Part shown: one piece after another, positions 17,001 through 23,046 of the stretch
How the letters are laid out: each line of letters starts with the position of its first letter
How positions within the stretch are numbered: the stretch's first letter is position 1
Assembly: GCA_017549505.1 (NCBI GenBank)
Contig: JAFYUS010000026.1
Coordinates: forward strand, 27,058 to 91,057
Source: Bacteroidales bacterium
GTDB taxonomy: Bacteria > Bacteroidota > Bacteroidia > Bacteroidales > UBA932
Reading direction: 5' to 3'
DNA length: 64,000 bases
Notes under the pieces: generated by a model
Database searches by the model: none
Seen by the model: only the letters and a program-made list of their open reading frames with translations
What the model was told of the DNA's origin: nothing
Program-made: the position numbers and the translations under genes

Positions 17001-17806
17001 TCCTCAGCATCAAACACTACTGAAAGTGAGATTCTCTTAGGAATACTGATCAGAGTACCATCAGCCAATGTGAAGTGCACGAATTCATCGTCCTGGGTAA
17101 TACTCCGGAAGAAAGAGTCACCGTCATTGCCGTCGGCTCCATTCTGACCGTCAGCGCCTGGCTGGCCTGGTGCACCATCCGCACCATGTGCGCCGTCCTC
17201 ACCGGTTGCCTTGCCGAGCTGGTGCCAGGTAGCACCATTGTCGTATGATATATACCAGTACTTGTCCTCGATCTTGAGCTGAGGTGTGATGCCGTCCTTT
17301 CCATCAGCACCATCCTGACCCGGAGCACCGTCAGCTCCCAGTGCTCCATCGGCTCCGTCAGCTCCCGTTGTAGGGATCTTCTTGCCAGCCTCATCAAGAA
17401 GCCACTCGCCGTTCAGGGTCCAGTAGTACCTGCCATCAGAGTCCTGACGGACACCGATCACTGGAGTAGAACCGTCCTGACCGTTTGTACCAGGAGCTCC
17501 ATCCTGACCATCAGCACCGTCCTTGCCATGGTAAATAGTGATAGATTCTGATTTGGCAAATTCAATAGTATAGCCGACCTCCTTACCGTTCTCGATTATT
17601 GGGGTCACACCTGTCACATAATCGTTGTTCTGAAGAGCGGTCACGATTGTCTTCAGGGAAGCGATGTTGGTATTCATCTCGGTACAGAGTTTCTCCAGTT
17701 CCGAAATACGTAACTCATGATCTTCAATAGACTCCCAGAGTTTGGAGTCATCATAGCAGCTGACAACTGAAAGCAAGAGTGCCGCCAGTAACAGAATCTT
17801 CTTCAT
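14021..17806 (-). CDS. Mosaic surface lipoprotein: collagen-like stalk, BACON-like, LRR_5 and M64 peptidase
   Basis: A 1261-residue lipoprotein (lipobox VVSC, Cys17). In order: a coiled coil of the PL29-N/DUF4988 type (about 20-60, opening YDDSKLWESI); three runs of collagen-like Gly-X-Y triplets (about 92-111, 147-171, 203-232) alternating with DGRYYW and DKYWYISYDNG units; BACON-like beta domains (about 250-440); BspA-type leucine-rich repeats (about 460-840); and a C-terminal M64 (IgA-peptidase family) domain with HEANGHGFAKLADEY at about 1093. M64 enzymes are zinc endopeptidases. The LRR part (roughly DNA 15050-16600) is visibly richer in A/T and in codons such as TTA, ATA and AAT than the two ends, a sign of domain exchange. 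The 57-aa lipoprotein follows with a one-base overlap. Confidence 0.88.
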   Translation of the reverse strand: MKKILLLAALLLSVVSCYDDSKLWESIEDHELRISELEKLCTEMNTNIASLKTIVTALQNNDYVTGVTPIIENGKEVGYTIEFAKSESITIYHGKDGADGQDGAPGTNGQDGSTPVIGVRQDSDGRYYWTLNGEWLLDEAGKKIPTTGADGADGALGADGAPGQDGADGKDGITPQLKIEDKYWYISYDNGATWHQLGKATGEDGAHGADGAPGQPGADGQNGADGNDGDSFFRSITQDDEFVHFTLADGTLISIPKRISLSVVFDAEDLVVMGANATRDIRYTVISVLPNVKVEVLSSSDIKAKAIPNGADSMTGVIRVKTGSEIDEYSKVVVLVSNGEKVIMKTLTFEEEAIEVLDDARVVGPAEGGIIELLYLSNVECEAIIPEEAKDWISVAPSTRAMETHTVTLKLEPNKGYYRSTTITVQSPDGSLKLEYIVEQDGDLGVEIDPTAIPDNEIWYKTSNDDIVWGLSENAFDKEIISNTYSGGKGVIKLSGELKIVKSLAFDNPFNLKYLILPNKVESIEDQAFVGGELDSLYIPSNLKYITGYAFAGSEVGHFVGDSRVQGNGKFLVVGDTLKVASTIKESELTIPGSIRVIGSHALWMNNPDITKIVIEEGVEVIEPYAFSGCKSLEYVYLPNSLDDLQNSVFDYCDKICLFHGPAKYVSNDGKTTYRYVPYFGGANTAYLKFISNIAKANLTNYTIEDDIDGVDPESFCRAYSLQNLTINSKTIYFSGDTFDECYNLERIMGQGATIDGRGYVGSGSFGMECSLENAKLLVFAGKGISEYEVGDYCREIGSGVFAYQQDLKTIKFYDEIIRLGSNVFWGCQKLEEVTLPANLQYIGIHTFMECPNLEAVYLRSPIPPTLEQYGTNVEDIFDLVNNVGNLKIYVPENSINLYKSTFPWSRYSNYIVGYSPNYDYYVSTDYSQDGKVTTLQTATKGDGIDIILMGDAYSDRQIADGTYEADMENLYNNLFTEEPYKSFKDHFNVYYVNVVSATEGYEYGNTALDGYFGSGTLAGGNDNAVFNYALKAISAEEMDDALLIVAMNSDNYAGTCYMYYPETNADYGKGVSVSYFPKGGDAETFAQLLHHEANGHGFAKLADEYAYEDMGAVPSDYAGQIQAQQNNWGWWKNVDFTSDPEQVRWSYFLDDDRYANEGLGAYEGGLTYWSGVWRPTEDSIMRYNTGGFNAPSREAIYYRIHKLAYGDSWEYDYEDFVEYDAVNRSTSASAPEKTRRNYVERTFEPTVPPVIVGKSWKDVK

Positions 17807-18071
17807 GGTATATCAGTTTATGTGGTTAATTACTCGAGATATGTGATTATCAGCATATAAAGTTACCACCCCCATTTTGAAAAAGCAAATTTTTCTATAA
17901 TTTGGTAAGCAAGTCTGGACACCGCGGGTCGGAAGGAAGAGTCCCGCAACGCGATATGGGTATAGTCGTATAAGCCCGTATTGCGTTTTTTGTTTTACAT
18001 ACGGCATAAAAACAAGGTATGGGAACCATACGGAGTAGAAACGAATGTCTTAAATAGGGCAATGAACAGAT

Positions 18072-18098
18072 CTTGAAGTCACAATTTGTGACATCAAG
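18072..18098. repeat. 27-base near-perfect palindrome
   Basis: Arms of 13 bases around a central T. The core gtcacaa t ttgtgac (18078-18092) is perfect; the outer cttga/tcaag also pair and only one A:A position mismatches. It resembles a dimeric regulator binding site and is 50 bases upstream of the toxin-antitoxin promoter. Confidence 0.5.
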
Positions 18099-18146
18099 TT
18101 GGGGAGGAGCCAGAAAACTGGGAGCTCAGGATGACAGGCGCAGAAT

Positions 18147-18176
18147 ACAACTTTTATTTGTACTATTAAAAGTTGT
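18147..18176. promoter_or_regulatory. Putative operator: 10-bp inverted repeat overlapping the toxin-antitoxin promoter
   Basis: Perfect arms acaactttta (18147-18156) and taaaagttgt (18167-18176) with a 10-base spacer. The repeat covers the -33 element and most of the spacer before the -7 element. This is the usual place for an autorepressing HTH antitoxin to bind. Confidence 0.6.
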
Positions 18177-18187
18177 GATTATATTTG
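18158..18187 (+). promoter_or_regulatory. Promoter of the toxin-antitoxin-like pair: TTG (18158-18160), 19 bp, TATATTTG (18180-18187)
   Basis: Consensus Bacteroidota promoter with exact TTTG and TATATTTG elements 19 bases apart, 18 bases before the ATG at 18206. It is overlapped by the inverted repeat 18147-18176. Confidence 0.75.
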
Positions 18188-18205
18188 CATAAAATTCTTT
18201 GAGAT

Positions 18206-18748
18206 ATGACTTTTGATGATATAACTGAAGACGGCAGACTTTGGGCTGTGAGATATGAGGGAGATAATGAGAATGCCTTATACAGATTATTCGATCAGTG
18301 GAGTGATGTAGCATGGCTGAGAGGATTCTTCAAGGAGAACATTAACGATCTGTCATCTTACTTCAAGATAACAGATGTTAATGACGCCATATATGATACG
18401 ATTGAGGATAGCGAGAGTCTTCAATGCTTGATTATGGATATTTCTCCAGATGCGGATCTGGAGCGGATATTCAGGCCATTGGATAATAACAGAACAGCCG
18501 AAATGCTGTTAGGAAAAGAGAAAGCAAGGTTAAAGAAAAATAGAAAACACCCATCATGGCTACGAATATATGCACTGAGATTATCAGCCGGCATATATAT
18601 CGTCACGGGCGGAGCAATAAAACTGACTGCAACGATGCAGGAACGCGAACACACCTTGAAGGAACTGCATAAAATGGAGAAAGTGCGTCAGTTTTTGCTA
18701 AGCGAAAATATCGTTGATGAGGATAGTTTTACAGATTATTTAAGTTAA
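18206..18748 (+). CDS. Putative toxin of a type II toxin-antitoxin-like pair (180 aa)
   Basis: A 180-residue soluble protein with the hallmark stretches of a Bacteroidota-restricted family always found before an HTH gene: GRLWAVRYEGDNENALYRLF near the start, a DISPDADLERIFRPLDN segment and RLSAGIYIVTGGAIKLTATM near 130-150. The VTGGAIKLT part recalls HigB/Gp49-like RelE-fold toxins, which cut mRNA on ribosomes. I infer the toxin role from this and from the gene order (toxin first, XRE antitoxin second, as in higBA). The DNA is AT-rich compared with neighbouring housekeeping genes. No catalytic residue can be assigned by eye. Confidence 0.6.
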   Translation: MTFDDITEDGRLWAVRYEGDNENALYRLFDQWSDVAWLRGFFKENINDLSSYFKITDVNDAIYDTIEDSESLQCLIMDISPDADLERIFRPLDNNRTAEMLLGKEKARLKKNRKHPSWLRIYALRLSAGIYIVTGGAIKLTATMQEREHTLKELHKMEKVRQFLLSENIVDEDSFTDYLS

Positions 18749-18764
18749 ACATAGACCCAATATT

Positions 18765-19064
18765 ATGAACTCAACAATCGAAAGACTCAATGCACATAAA
18801 TCCTCAAGTCCATCAAGATGGAAAGAGGAAGCACAATTTCGTGTTGAGAATAAAGGATGGCTAAGGTATTCTCAGAAAATTGCGATGAGAGTACTTGATG
18901 AAATGGAGACAAAGGGATTTACACAAAAAGAATTTGCTGAAAAAGTCGGTTGTAGTCAGCAATATATCTCAAGGATACTTAAAGGAAGAGAAAACCTCTC
19001 TCTTGAGACCATCGCCAAATTAGAGGCTGCACTTGAAGCGACAATCATTGAAATCAAACTCTAA
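18765..19064 (+). CDS. XRE-family helix-turn-helix antitoxin-like regulator (99 aa)
   Basis: A 99-residue protein whose C-terminal 55 residues form an XRE/HTH_3 domain: GFTQKEFAEKVGCSQQYISRILKG then ENLSLETIAKLEAALE. The N-terminal 40 residues (RLNAHKSSSPSRWKEEAQFR) are charged and probably bind the partner. It lies 16 bases after the toxin-like gene under the same promoter. By analogy with HigA it should neutralise the toxin and repress the promoter through the inverted repeat at 18147-18176. Confidence 0.75.
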   Translation: MNSTIERLNAHKSSSPSRWKEEAQFRVENKGWLRYSQKIAMRVLDEMETKGFTQKEFAEKVGCSQQYISRILKGRENLSLETIAKLEAALEATIIEIKL

Positions 19065-19084
19065 TCGAATCATTAACCATATTG

Positions 19085-19121
19085 AAGAGTCTGAACCGCC
19101 AAAAAAGAAGATCGGACTCTT
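19085..19121 (+). terminator. Weak hairpin after the toxin-antitoxin-like pair
   Basis: A 7-base-pair stem (19085-19091 with 19115-19121) with a 23-base loop, 20 bases after the antitoxin stop. No T tract follows, so termination is uncertain. Confidence 0.3.
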
Positions 19122-19146
19122 GAAGCATCCCATCATACAGAAACAC

Positions 19147-19165
19147 CATCCGGGAGGATTGTTTT
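19147..19165 (+). repeat. 19-bp direct repeat, right copy (catccgggaggattgtttt)
   Basis: Exact copy of 13765-13783. Here the matching 5' arm of the terminator is missing, so it cannot form the hairpin. Its T tract merges with the -33 element of the tyrS promoter. Confidence 0.7.
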
Positions 19166-19194
19166 TGACATATAGTGAAATATATGTATCTTTG
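19165..19194 (+). promoter_or_regulatory. Promoter of tyrS-rbfA: TTG (19165-19167), 19 bp, TATCTTTG (19187-19194)
   Basis: Both Bacteroidota elements are exact and 19 bases apart. The transcript would start near 19200 and carry a leader of about 100 bases before the tyrS ATG. Confidence 0.75.
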
Positions 19195-19220
19195 TGGATT
19201 GCAATCTGCGAGGATTACCA

Positions 19221-19245
19221 CGTCGCTACGTTCCTCGCTATGACG
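19221..19245. repeat. REP-like element (cgtcgctacg...cgctatgacg)
   Basis: Its reverse complement starts cgtcatagcgaggaacgtag, very close to the CGTCATTGCGAGGAGCGAAGCGACG elements scattered in intergenic DNA of many bacteria. It lies in the 5' leader of tyrS. A related sequence is inside tilS (27751-27779). Confidence 0.55.
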
Positions 19246-19302
19246 TACTATTGCAATGACGTACTAATGAAACAGTGAGTAATAAATAAAAAGATAACAT
19301 AT

Positions 19303-20595
19303 ATGAAGAATTTTGTACAGGAACTTAAGTGGAGAGGCATGATCCAGGATATCATGCCTGGAACAGAGGAGAAGCTTATGGAAGGTTCGACTGCGGCTTA
19401 CGTAGGTATCGACCCTACAGCAGACTCGCTCCACATCGGCCATATGGTCAGCATCATGATCCTTAAGCATTTCCAGAACTGCGGCCACAAGCCGATCGCC
19501 CTCGTAGGAGGTGCGACCGGTATGATCGGTGACCCATCGATGAAGTCTCAGGAGCGTAACCTCCTCGACGAGGCTACACTCAACCACAACGTGGCATGCA
19601 TCAAGGCACAGCTCAGCAAGTTCCTTGACTTCGAGTCAGACGCCGAAAACAAGGCGGAGCTTGTGAACAACTACGACTGGATGAAGAACTTCACTTTCCT
19701 TGATTTCGCGCGCGAAATCGGAAAGCACATCACAGTGAATTACATGATGGCCAAGGATTCAGTGAAAAAGAGACTCTCGGGCGAGGCTCGTGACGGCATG
19801 TCATTCACAGAGTTCACATACCAGCTTCTTCAGGGATACGACTTCCTTTATCTCTACGAGCACAAGGGCTGTACCCTTCAGATGGGTGGTGCAGACCAGT
19901 GGGGCAACATCACAACAGGTTCGGAGCTCATCCGCCGTATTCTTGGAAAGGAAGCATTTGCGCTTACATGTCCGCTCATCACAAAGGCTGACGGAGGAAA
20001 ATTCGGCAAGACTGAGAAGGGTAACATCTGGCTTGATCCTGAGCGCACATCACCATACCAGTTCTACCAGTTCTGGCTCAACGTATCTGATTCAGATGCA
20101 GAAAAATACATCAAGATCTTCACAATGCTCACAAAGGAGGAAATCGACGCTGCCATCGCACAGCACGCCGAGGCTCCTGAGCGTCGTGAGCTCCAGAAAC
20201 TCCTTGCAAAGGAAGTCACTACAATGGTACATGGTGCAGCAGAGTATGAGAACGCAGTAGCAGCTTCAGGCATGCTCTTCGGCAACGCTACAAAGGACGC
20301 CCTCATGAATCTTGACGAGAAGACCTTCCTCGCCGTATTTGACGGAGTACCTACTTTTGAGGTAGCTGCAGAGAAATTCCCTCTCGGAGTAATCGACCTG
20401 CTTGCAGGAGAGTCACAGGTATTCCCTTCAAAGGGTGAGTGCCGCAAGATGATTCAGGCTAACGGCGTAAGCATCAACAAGGAGAAAGTAGCTGACATCA
20501 ATGCTCAGATCGGTGAAGAATCATTCATCAACGGCAAGTACATCCTCGCTCAGAAGGGTAAGAAGAACTACTTCATCATCAAGGTCGTAAAGTAA
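19303..20595 (+). CDS. tyrS: Tyrosyl-tRNA synthetase
   Basis: A 430-residue class I aminoacyl-tRNA synthetase that charges tRNA-Tyr. The HIGH signature is [10 protein letters not shown] (about residue 47), the tyrosine pocket includes [11 protein letters not shown], and the KMSKS-type loop is KFGKTEKG (about 230). An S4-like RNA-binding domain closes the protein (about 360-430, [21 protein letters not shown]). The stop is followed immediately by the rbfA ATG. Confidence 0.97.
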   Translation: MKNFVQELKWRGMIQDIMPGTEEKLMEGSTAAYVGIDPTADSLHIGHMVSIMILKHFQNCGHKPIALVGGATGMIGDPSMKSQERNLLDEATLNHNVACIKAQLSKFLDFESDAENKAELVNNYDWMKNFTFLDFAREIGKHITVNYMMAKDSVKKRLSGEARDGMSFTEFTYQLLQGYDFLYLYEHKGCTLQMGGADQWGNITTGSELIRRILGKEAFALTCPLITKADGGKFGKTEKGNIWLDPERTSPYQFYQFWLNVSDSDAEKYIKIFTMLTKEEIDAAIAQHAEAPERRELQKLLAKEVTTMVHGAAEYENAVAASGMLFGNATKDALMNLDEKTFLAVFDGVPTFEVAAEKFPLGVIDLLAGESQVFPSKGECRKMIQANGVSINKEKVADINAQIGEESFINGKYILAQKGKKNYFIIKVVK

Positions 20596-20946
20596 ATGGA
20601 AAAGAATACAGAAAGCACACGACAGCTCAAGGTCGCAAAGGAGCTCCAGAAGCATATGGCCGAGATCATCCGCAGCAAAGGCATGGCTGCCTTTGGCGGT
20701 GCTCTCGTATCCATAAGCGGCGTGAAGATCAGTCCTGACCTTTCGGTCGCGAAGATATATGTCAGCGTATTCCCGTCAGACAAAGCGGAGGCTGTCATGG
20801 AAGTCCTCGAGGAGAACTGTAGAGCACTGCGCGGCGAACTTGGAAGCAAGGTCGGCAAGCAGCTCCGCATAGTTCCTGAAATCAACTTCTACCTTGACAG
20901 TTCTCTTGACTATGTGGAACACATAGAGGAACTATTGAAAAAATAG
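20596..20946 (+). CDS. rbfA: Ribosome-binding factor A
   Basis: A 116-residue cytoplasmic protein of the KH-like RbfA fold, which helps mature the 5' end of 16S rRNA in the small subunit. The RQLKVAKELQKHMAEIIRS opening, the SGVKISPDLSVAKIYVSVFP core and the RIVPEINFYLDSSLDYVEHIEELL end are typical. The ATG starts on the base after the tyrS stop, and the LolC/E-type permease gene follows 27 bases later. Confidence 0.93.
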   Translation: MEKNTESTRQLKVAKELQKHMAEIIRSKGMAAFGGALVSISGVKISPDLSVAKIYVSVFPSDKAEAVMEVLEENCRALRGELGSKVGKQLRIVPEINFYLDSSLDYVEHIEELLKK

Positions 20947-20973
20947 CAAAACGGCATAGTGCAATAATTATCA

Positions 20974-22194
20974 ATGAGATTAGCGCCGTTCATAGCTGTA
21001 AGATACCTTTTCGCCAGGAAGTCACATAATGTGATCAACATAATCTCGGCGATAAGCGCCATCGGAATGGCTGTCGGTACGGCTGCGCTCATCATAATTC
21101 TTTCGGTTTATAACGGGTTCGACTCGCTCATCAGATCAATGATGAGCACGGTCGAACCCGATCTTCTTATAACGCCTTCATCCGGAAAGGTCTTCGTTCC
21201 GGAAGGAGATGTATACGACTGGATATATGACCAGCCTGAAGTGCTCAGCATGTGCTGCATACTGGAAGACAATGTATTCATCAGCTATGACGGCAACCAG
21301 GGGCTGGCAAAGGCAAAGGGAGTAGACTGGATATATGCAGAGGAAAGTCCATTGGCTGACCATATCAGAAACGGTGAATTCCGCCTCTACAAAGGGGATA
21401 TCCCTCAGAGTGTAGTCGGAGGTACGCTCGCATATGAAATGGGCATAAACCCACGTTTCCTCTCCCCTATCGAGATGTATTATCCTTCCCGCACTAAAAG
21501 GATATCCATCGCCGACCCAAGATCCGCTCTTGAATCAGTTAAAGTCTTTCCATCCGGAGTCTTCACCGTCAACGAAGAGGTGGACAGTGAACTGATGATC
21601 GTACCTATAGAGGTCATGCGTGAACTCCTTAAATATGACGACGAGGTATCTGCAGTCGAGATAAGGGTTGCCCAGGGTACAGAAAGAAGCGTGCTGAAGG
21701 ACCTGCAGAAAGAGATATCAAGGCGTCTGGGAGACGGATTCGAAGTTAAGGACCGATACAGGCAGAACGAGGTCCTCTATAAGATGATGACATACGAGAA
21801 GCTTGCCACTTACCTTATCCTTATTTTCGTCATAATAATCATCGCCTTCAACATCTTCGGCAGCCTTACCATGCTGATCATCGAGAAGGAAGACGACATA
21901 CGTACCCTACGCAGCATGGGAGCTACAAGAAAACTGATAAGCCGGATCTTCGTGCTTGAAGGCTGGATGATATCTCTCGCAGGACTGGCTGCCGGAACTG
22001 TCATCGGTACTGCACTGTCATTGATACAGCAACATTTCGGAATAATAAAGATGCCCGGACTTTATGTCGTCCAGGCATACCCTATACTTTTATCATGGGC
22101 CGACATAGCTATAACCGCTGCCGGCGTAGCCATCATAGGCTATCTCATTGCTGTTCTTCCGGTAATGACCCGGAGTCGAAGGTGGGAGGAGTGA
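20974..22194 (+). CDS. LolC/LolE-type ABC transporter permease
   Basis: A 406-residue inner-membrane protein of the MacB/FtsX superfamily with the four-helix layout of LolC/LolE. One helix at about 18-45 (HNVINIISAISAIGMAVG) is followed by a periplasmic domain of about 225 residues, then helices near 272-300, 318-345 and 365-395. In the Lol system such permeases extract lipoproteins from the inner membrane for transfer to the outer membrane, which fits this lipoprotein-rich genome. The ATPase partner LolD is not in the window. The 3' end overlaps the convergent lipoprotein gene by 50 bases. Confidence 0.85.
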   Translation: MRLAPFIAVRYLFARKSHNVINIISAISAIGMAVGTAALIIILSVYNGFDSLIRSMMSTVEPDLLITPSSGKVFVPEGDVYDWIYDQPEVLSMCCILEDNVFISYDGNQGLAKAKGVDWIYAEESPLADHIRNGEFRLYKGDIPQSVVGGTLAYEMGINPRFLSPIEMYYPSRTKRISIADPRSALESVKVFPSGVFTVNEEVDSELMIVPIEVMRELLKYDDEVSAVEIRVAQGTERSVLKDLQKEISRRLGDGFEVKDRYRQNEVLYKMMTYEKLATYLILIFVIIIIAFNIFGSLTMLIIEKEDDIRTLRSMGATRKLISRIFVLEGWMISLAGLAAGTVIGTALSLIQQHFGIIKMPGLYVVQAYPILLSWADIAITAAGVAIIGYLIAVLPVMTRSRRWEE

Positions 22195-22597
22195 TGACTG
22201 CATCTTCCGTCAAGGTCACCACCACTTCATCCCTATTCCTGTAATATCCCTTGTTCCAGCCATGGCCGTCCTTATATTTGACAAGGTCGACCATCACTGT
22301 TCTGGATACATACTTCTTCCCGTCATCATCTCTGTCAACGAAACTGACCATCGTCGTTTCTGTCGGCTTACCGCCGCCATTGACAGTGAATGATCCATCA
22401 TGTGCAGTCTCCACCGACTCGGCAGATTCTGCCATCACCGTTATGCCCTTGACTGGAGCTCCTGCCATATCGACAACCTTGCCGCTCACTTCAAACCATA
22501 TGAATTCAAGTTCACCTTCTCCGTCATATGGCTTATTGCAAGCTGTCATCATGACACCTGCAAGGCAGACAGCATATATAAGAAATCTCAGCCTCAT
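22145..22597 (-). CDS. Small lipoprotein with an Ig/carboxypeptidase-regulatory-like domain
   Basis: A 150-residue lipoprotein (lipobox MTAC, Cys about 20). After a short linker the sequence EVSGKVVDMAGAPVKGITVMAES is a CarboxypepD_reg/CNA-B-like beta-sandwich start, ending near VVVTLTEDA. It resembles the small lipoproteins that accompany radical-SAM genes in Bacteroidota, but no such gene is nearby. It follows the HMA gene by 10 bases, so it is third in the TonB-receptor/HMA operon. Its last 50 bases lie over the end of the LolC/E-type gene on the other strand. Function unknown. Confidence 0.7.
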   Translation of the reverse strand: MRLRFLIYAVCLAGVMMTACNKPYDGEGELEFIWFEVSGKVVDMAGAPVKGITVMAESAESVETAHDGSFTVNGGGKPTETTMVSFVDRDDDGKKYVSRTVMVDLVKYKDGHGWNKGYYRNRDEVVVTLTEDAVITPPTFDSGSLPEEQQ

Positions 22598-22607
22598 TCA
22601 GTACACA

Positions 22608-22988
22608 TTAATTATGGTGATGATGACTGTGGTCATGTCCGTGCTCGTGGTCATGATGATGCTCAGCCTTCTGTCCAGGAGCAAGAACACCGTTGACAGC
22701 ATATCCAAGCTCCTCGATCGATGCCTTGAGAACAGCCTCAGAAGTCTTGGCAGCATCATATTTCAAAGCAACAGTCTGATCTGCGACAGAGACCTTGAGA
22801 TCCTTCACACCCTTCTCGAATGAAACGTTCTCTGTAATCTTCTTAGCACAGTTCTCGCAGTCGATCTCAACCACGAAAGTCACTTCCTTGATTTCTCCTT
22901 TCTTCTTCTTTGCAGGCTTGTTGTCAGCCATTGAAACTGCAGGCATTGCCATAAGGGCAGCCATGATCATAATGATAATCTTTTTCAT
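22608..22988 (-). CDS. Secreted heavy-metal-associated (HMA) domain protein with His-rich tail
   Basis: A 126-residue protein with a signal peptide (MKKIIIMIMAALMAMPAVSMA), a lysine-rich linker and one HMA domain. The metal motif is EIDCENCAKKITE (CxxC), followed by FEKGVKDLKVSVADQTVALKY. It ends in a His/Asp/Glu tail rich in HH and DH pairs, ideal for soft or borderline metals such as Cu, Ni or Zn. The ATG at 22988 begins the signal peptide; a longer frame adds nine residues. It lies just after the TonB-receptor gene on the same strand, so it may take up metal in the periplasm. Copper is most likely by family, but this is inference. Confidence 0.82.
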   Translation of the reverse strand: MKKIIIMIMAALMAMPAVSMADNKPAKKKKGEIKEVTFVVEIDCENCAKKITENVSFEKGVKDLKVSVADQTVALKYDAAKTSEAVLKASIEELGYAVNGVLAPGQKAEHHHDHEHGHDHSHHHHN

Positions 22989-23019
22989 ACGTTTATTGTT
23001 TAATCTGTTTTTCATAACG

Positions 23020-23040
23020 ATCCCGAACTAAGCCCGGGAT
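23020..23040. repeat. REP-like hairpin (atcccgaac...cgggat)
   Basis: Six-base-pair stem (23020-23025 with 23035-23040) between the TonB-receptor stop and the HMA gene. The minus strand starts gtcatcccgggcttagttcg, like the common TCATCCCGGGCTT elements. It may stabilise or attenuate the mRNA between receptor and HMA gene. Confidence 0.45.
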
Positions 23041-23046
23041 GACAAG

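Larger units (their letters stand above)
17807..18205. other. 400-base intergenic stretch with palindromes, no gene seen
   Basis: The region separates the divergent M64 and toxin-antitoxin-like genes. It contains no convincing coding sequence on either strand. It holds a 27-base near-palindrome (18072-18098), the operator/promoter of the toxin-antitoxin pair (18147-18187) and a weak -7-like AAAATTTG on the minus strand at 17886-17893 that may serve the M64 gene. Confidence 0.6.

Noticed and set aside
17100-17540. Regularly repeated short DNA units that might be a CRISPR or tandem repeat array
   Set aside because: They encode in-frame Gly-X-Y collagen-like triplets in a long open gene; there are no uniform repeat/spacer lengths and no cas genes.
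17813-18007. 64-codon minus-strand frame in the large intergenic region
   Set aside because: It lies between the M64 start and the palindromes, shows no recognisable protein features and would overlap the likely M64 promoter.
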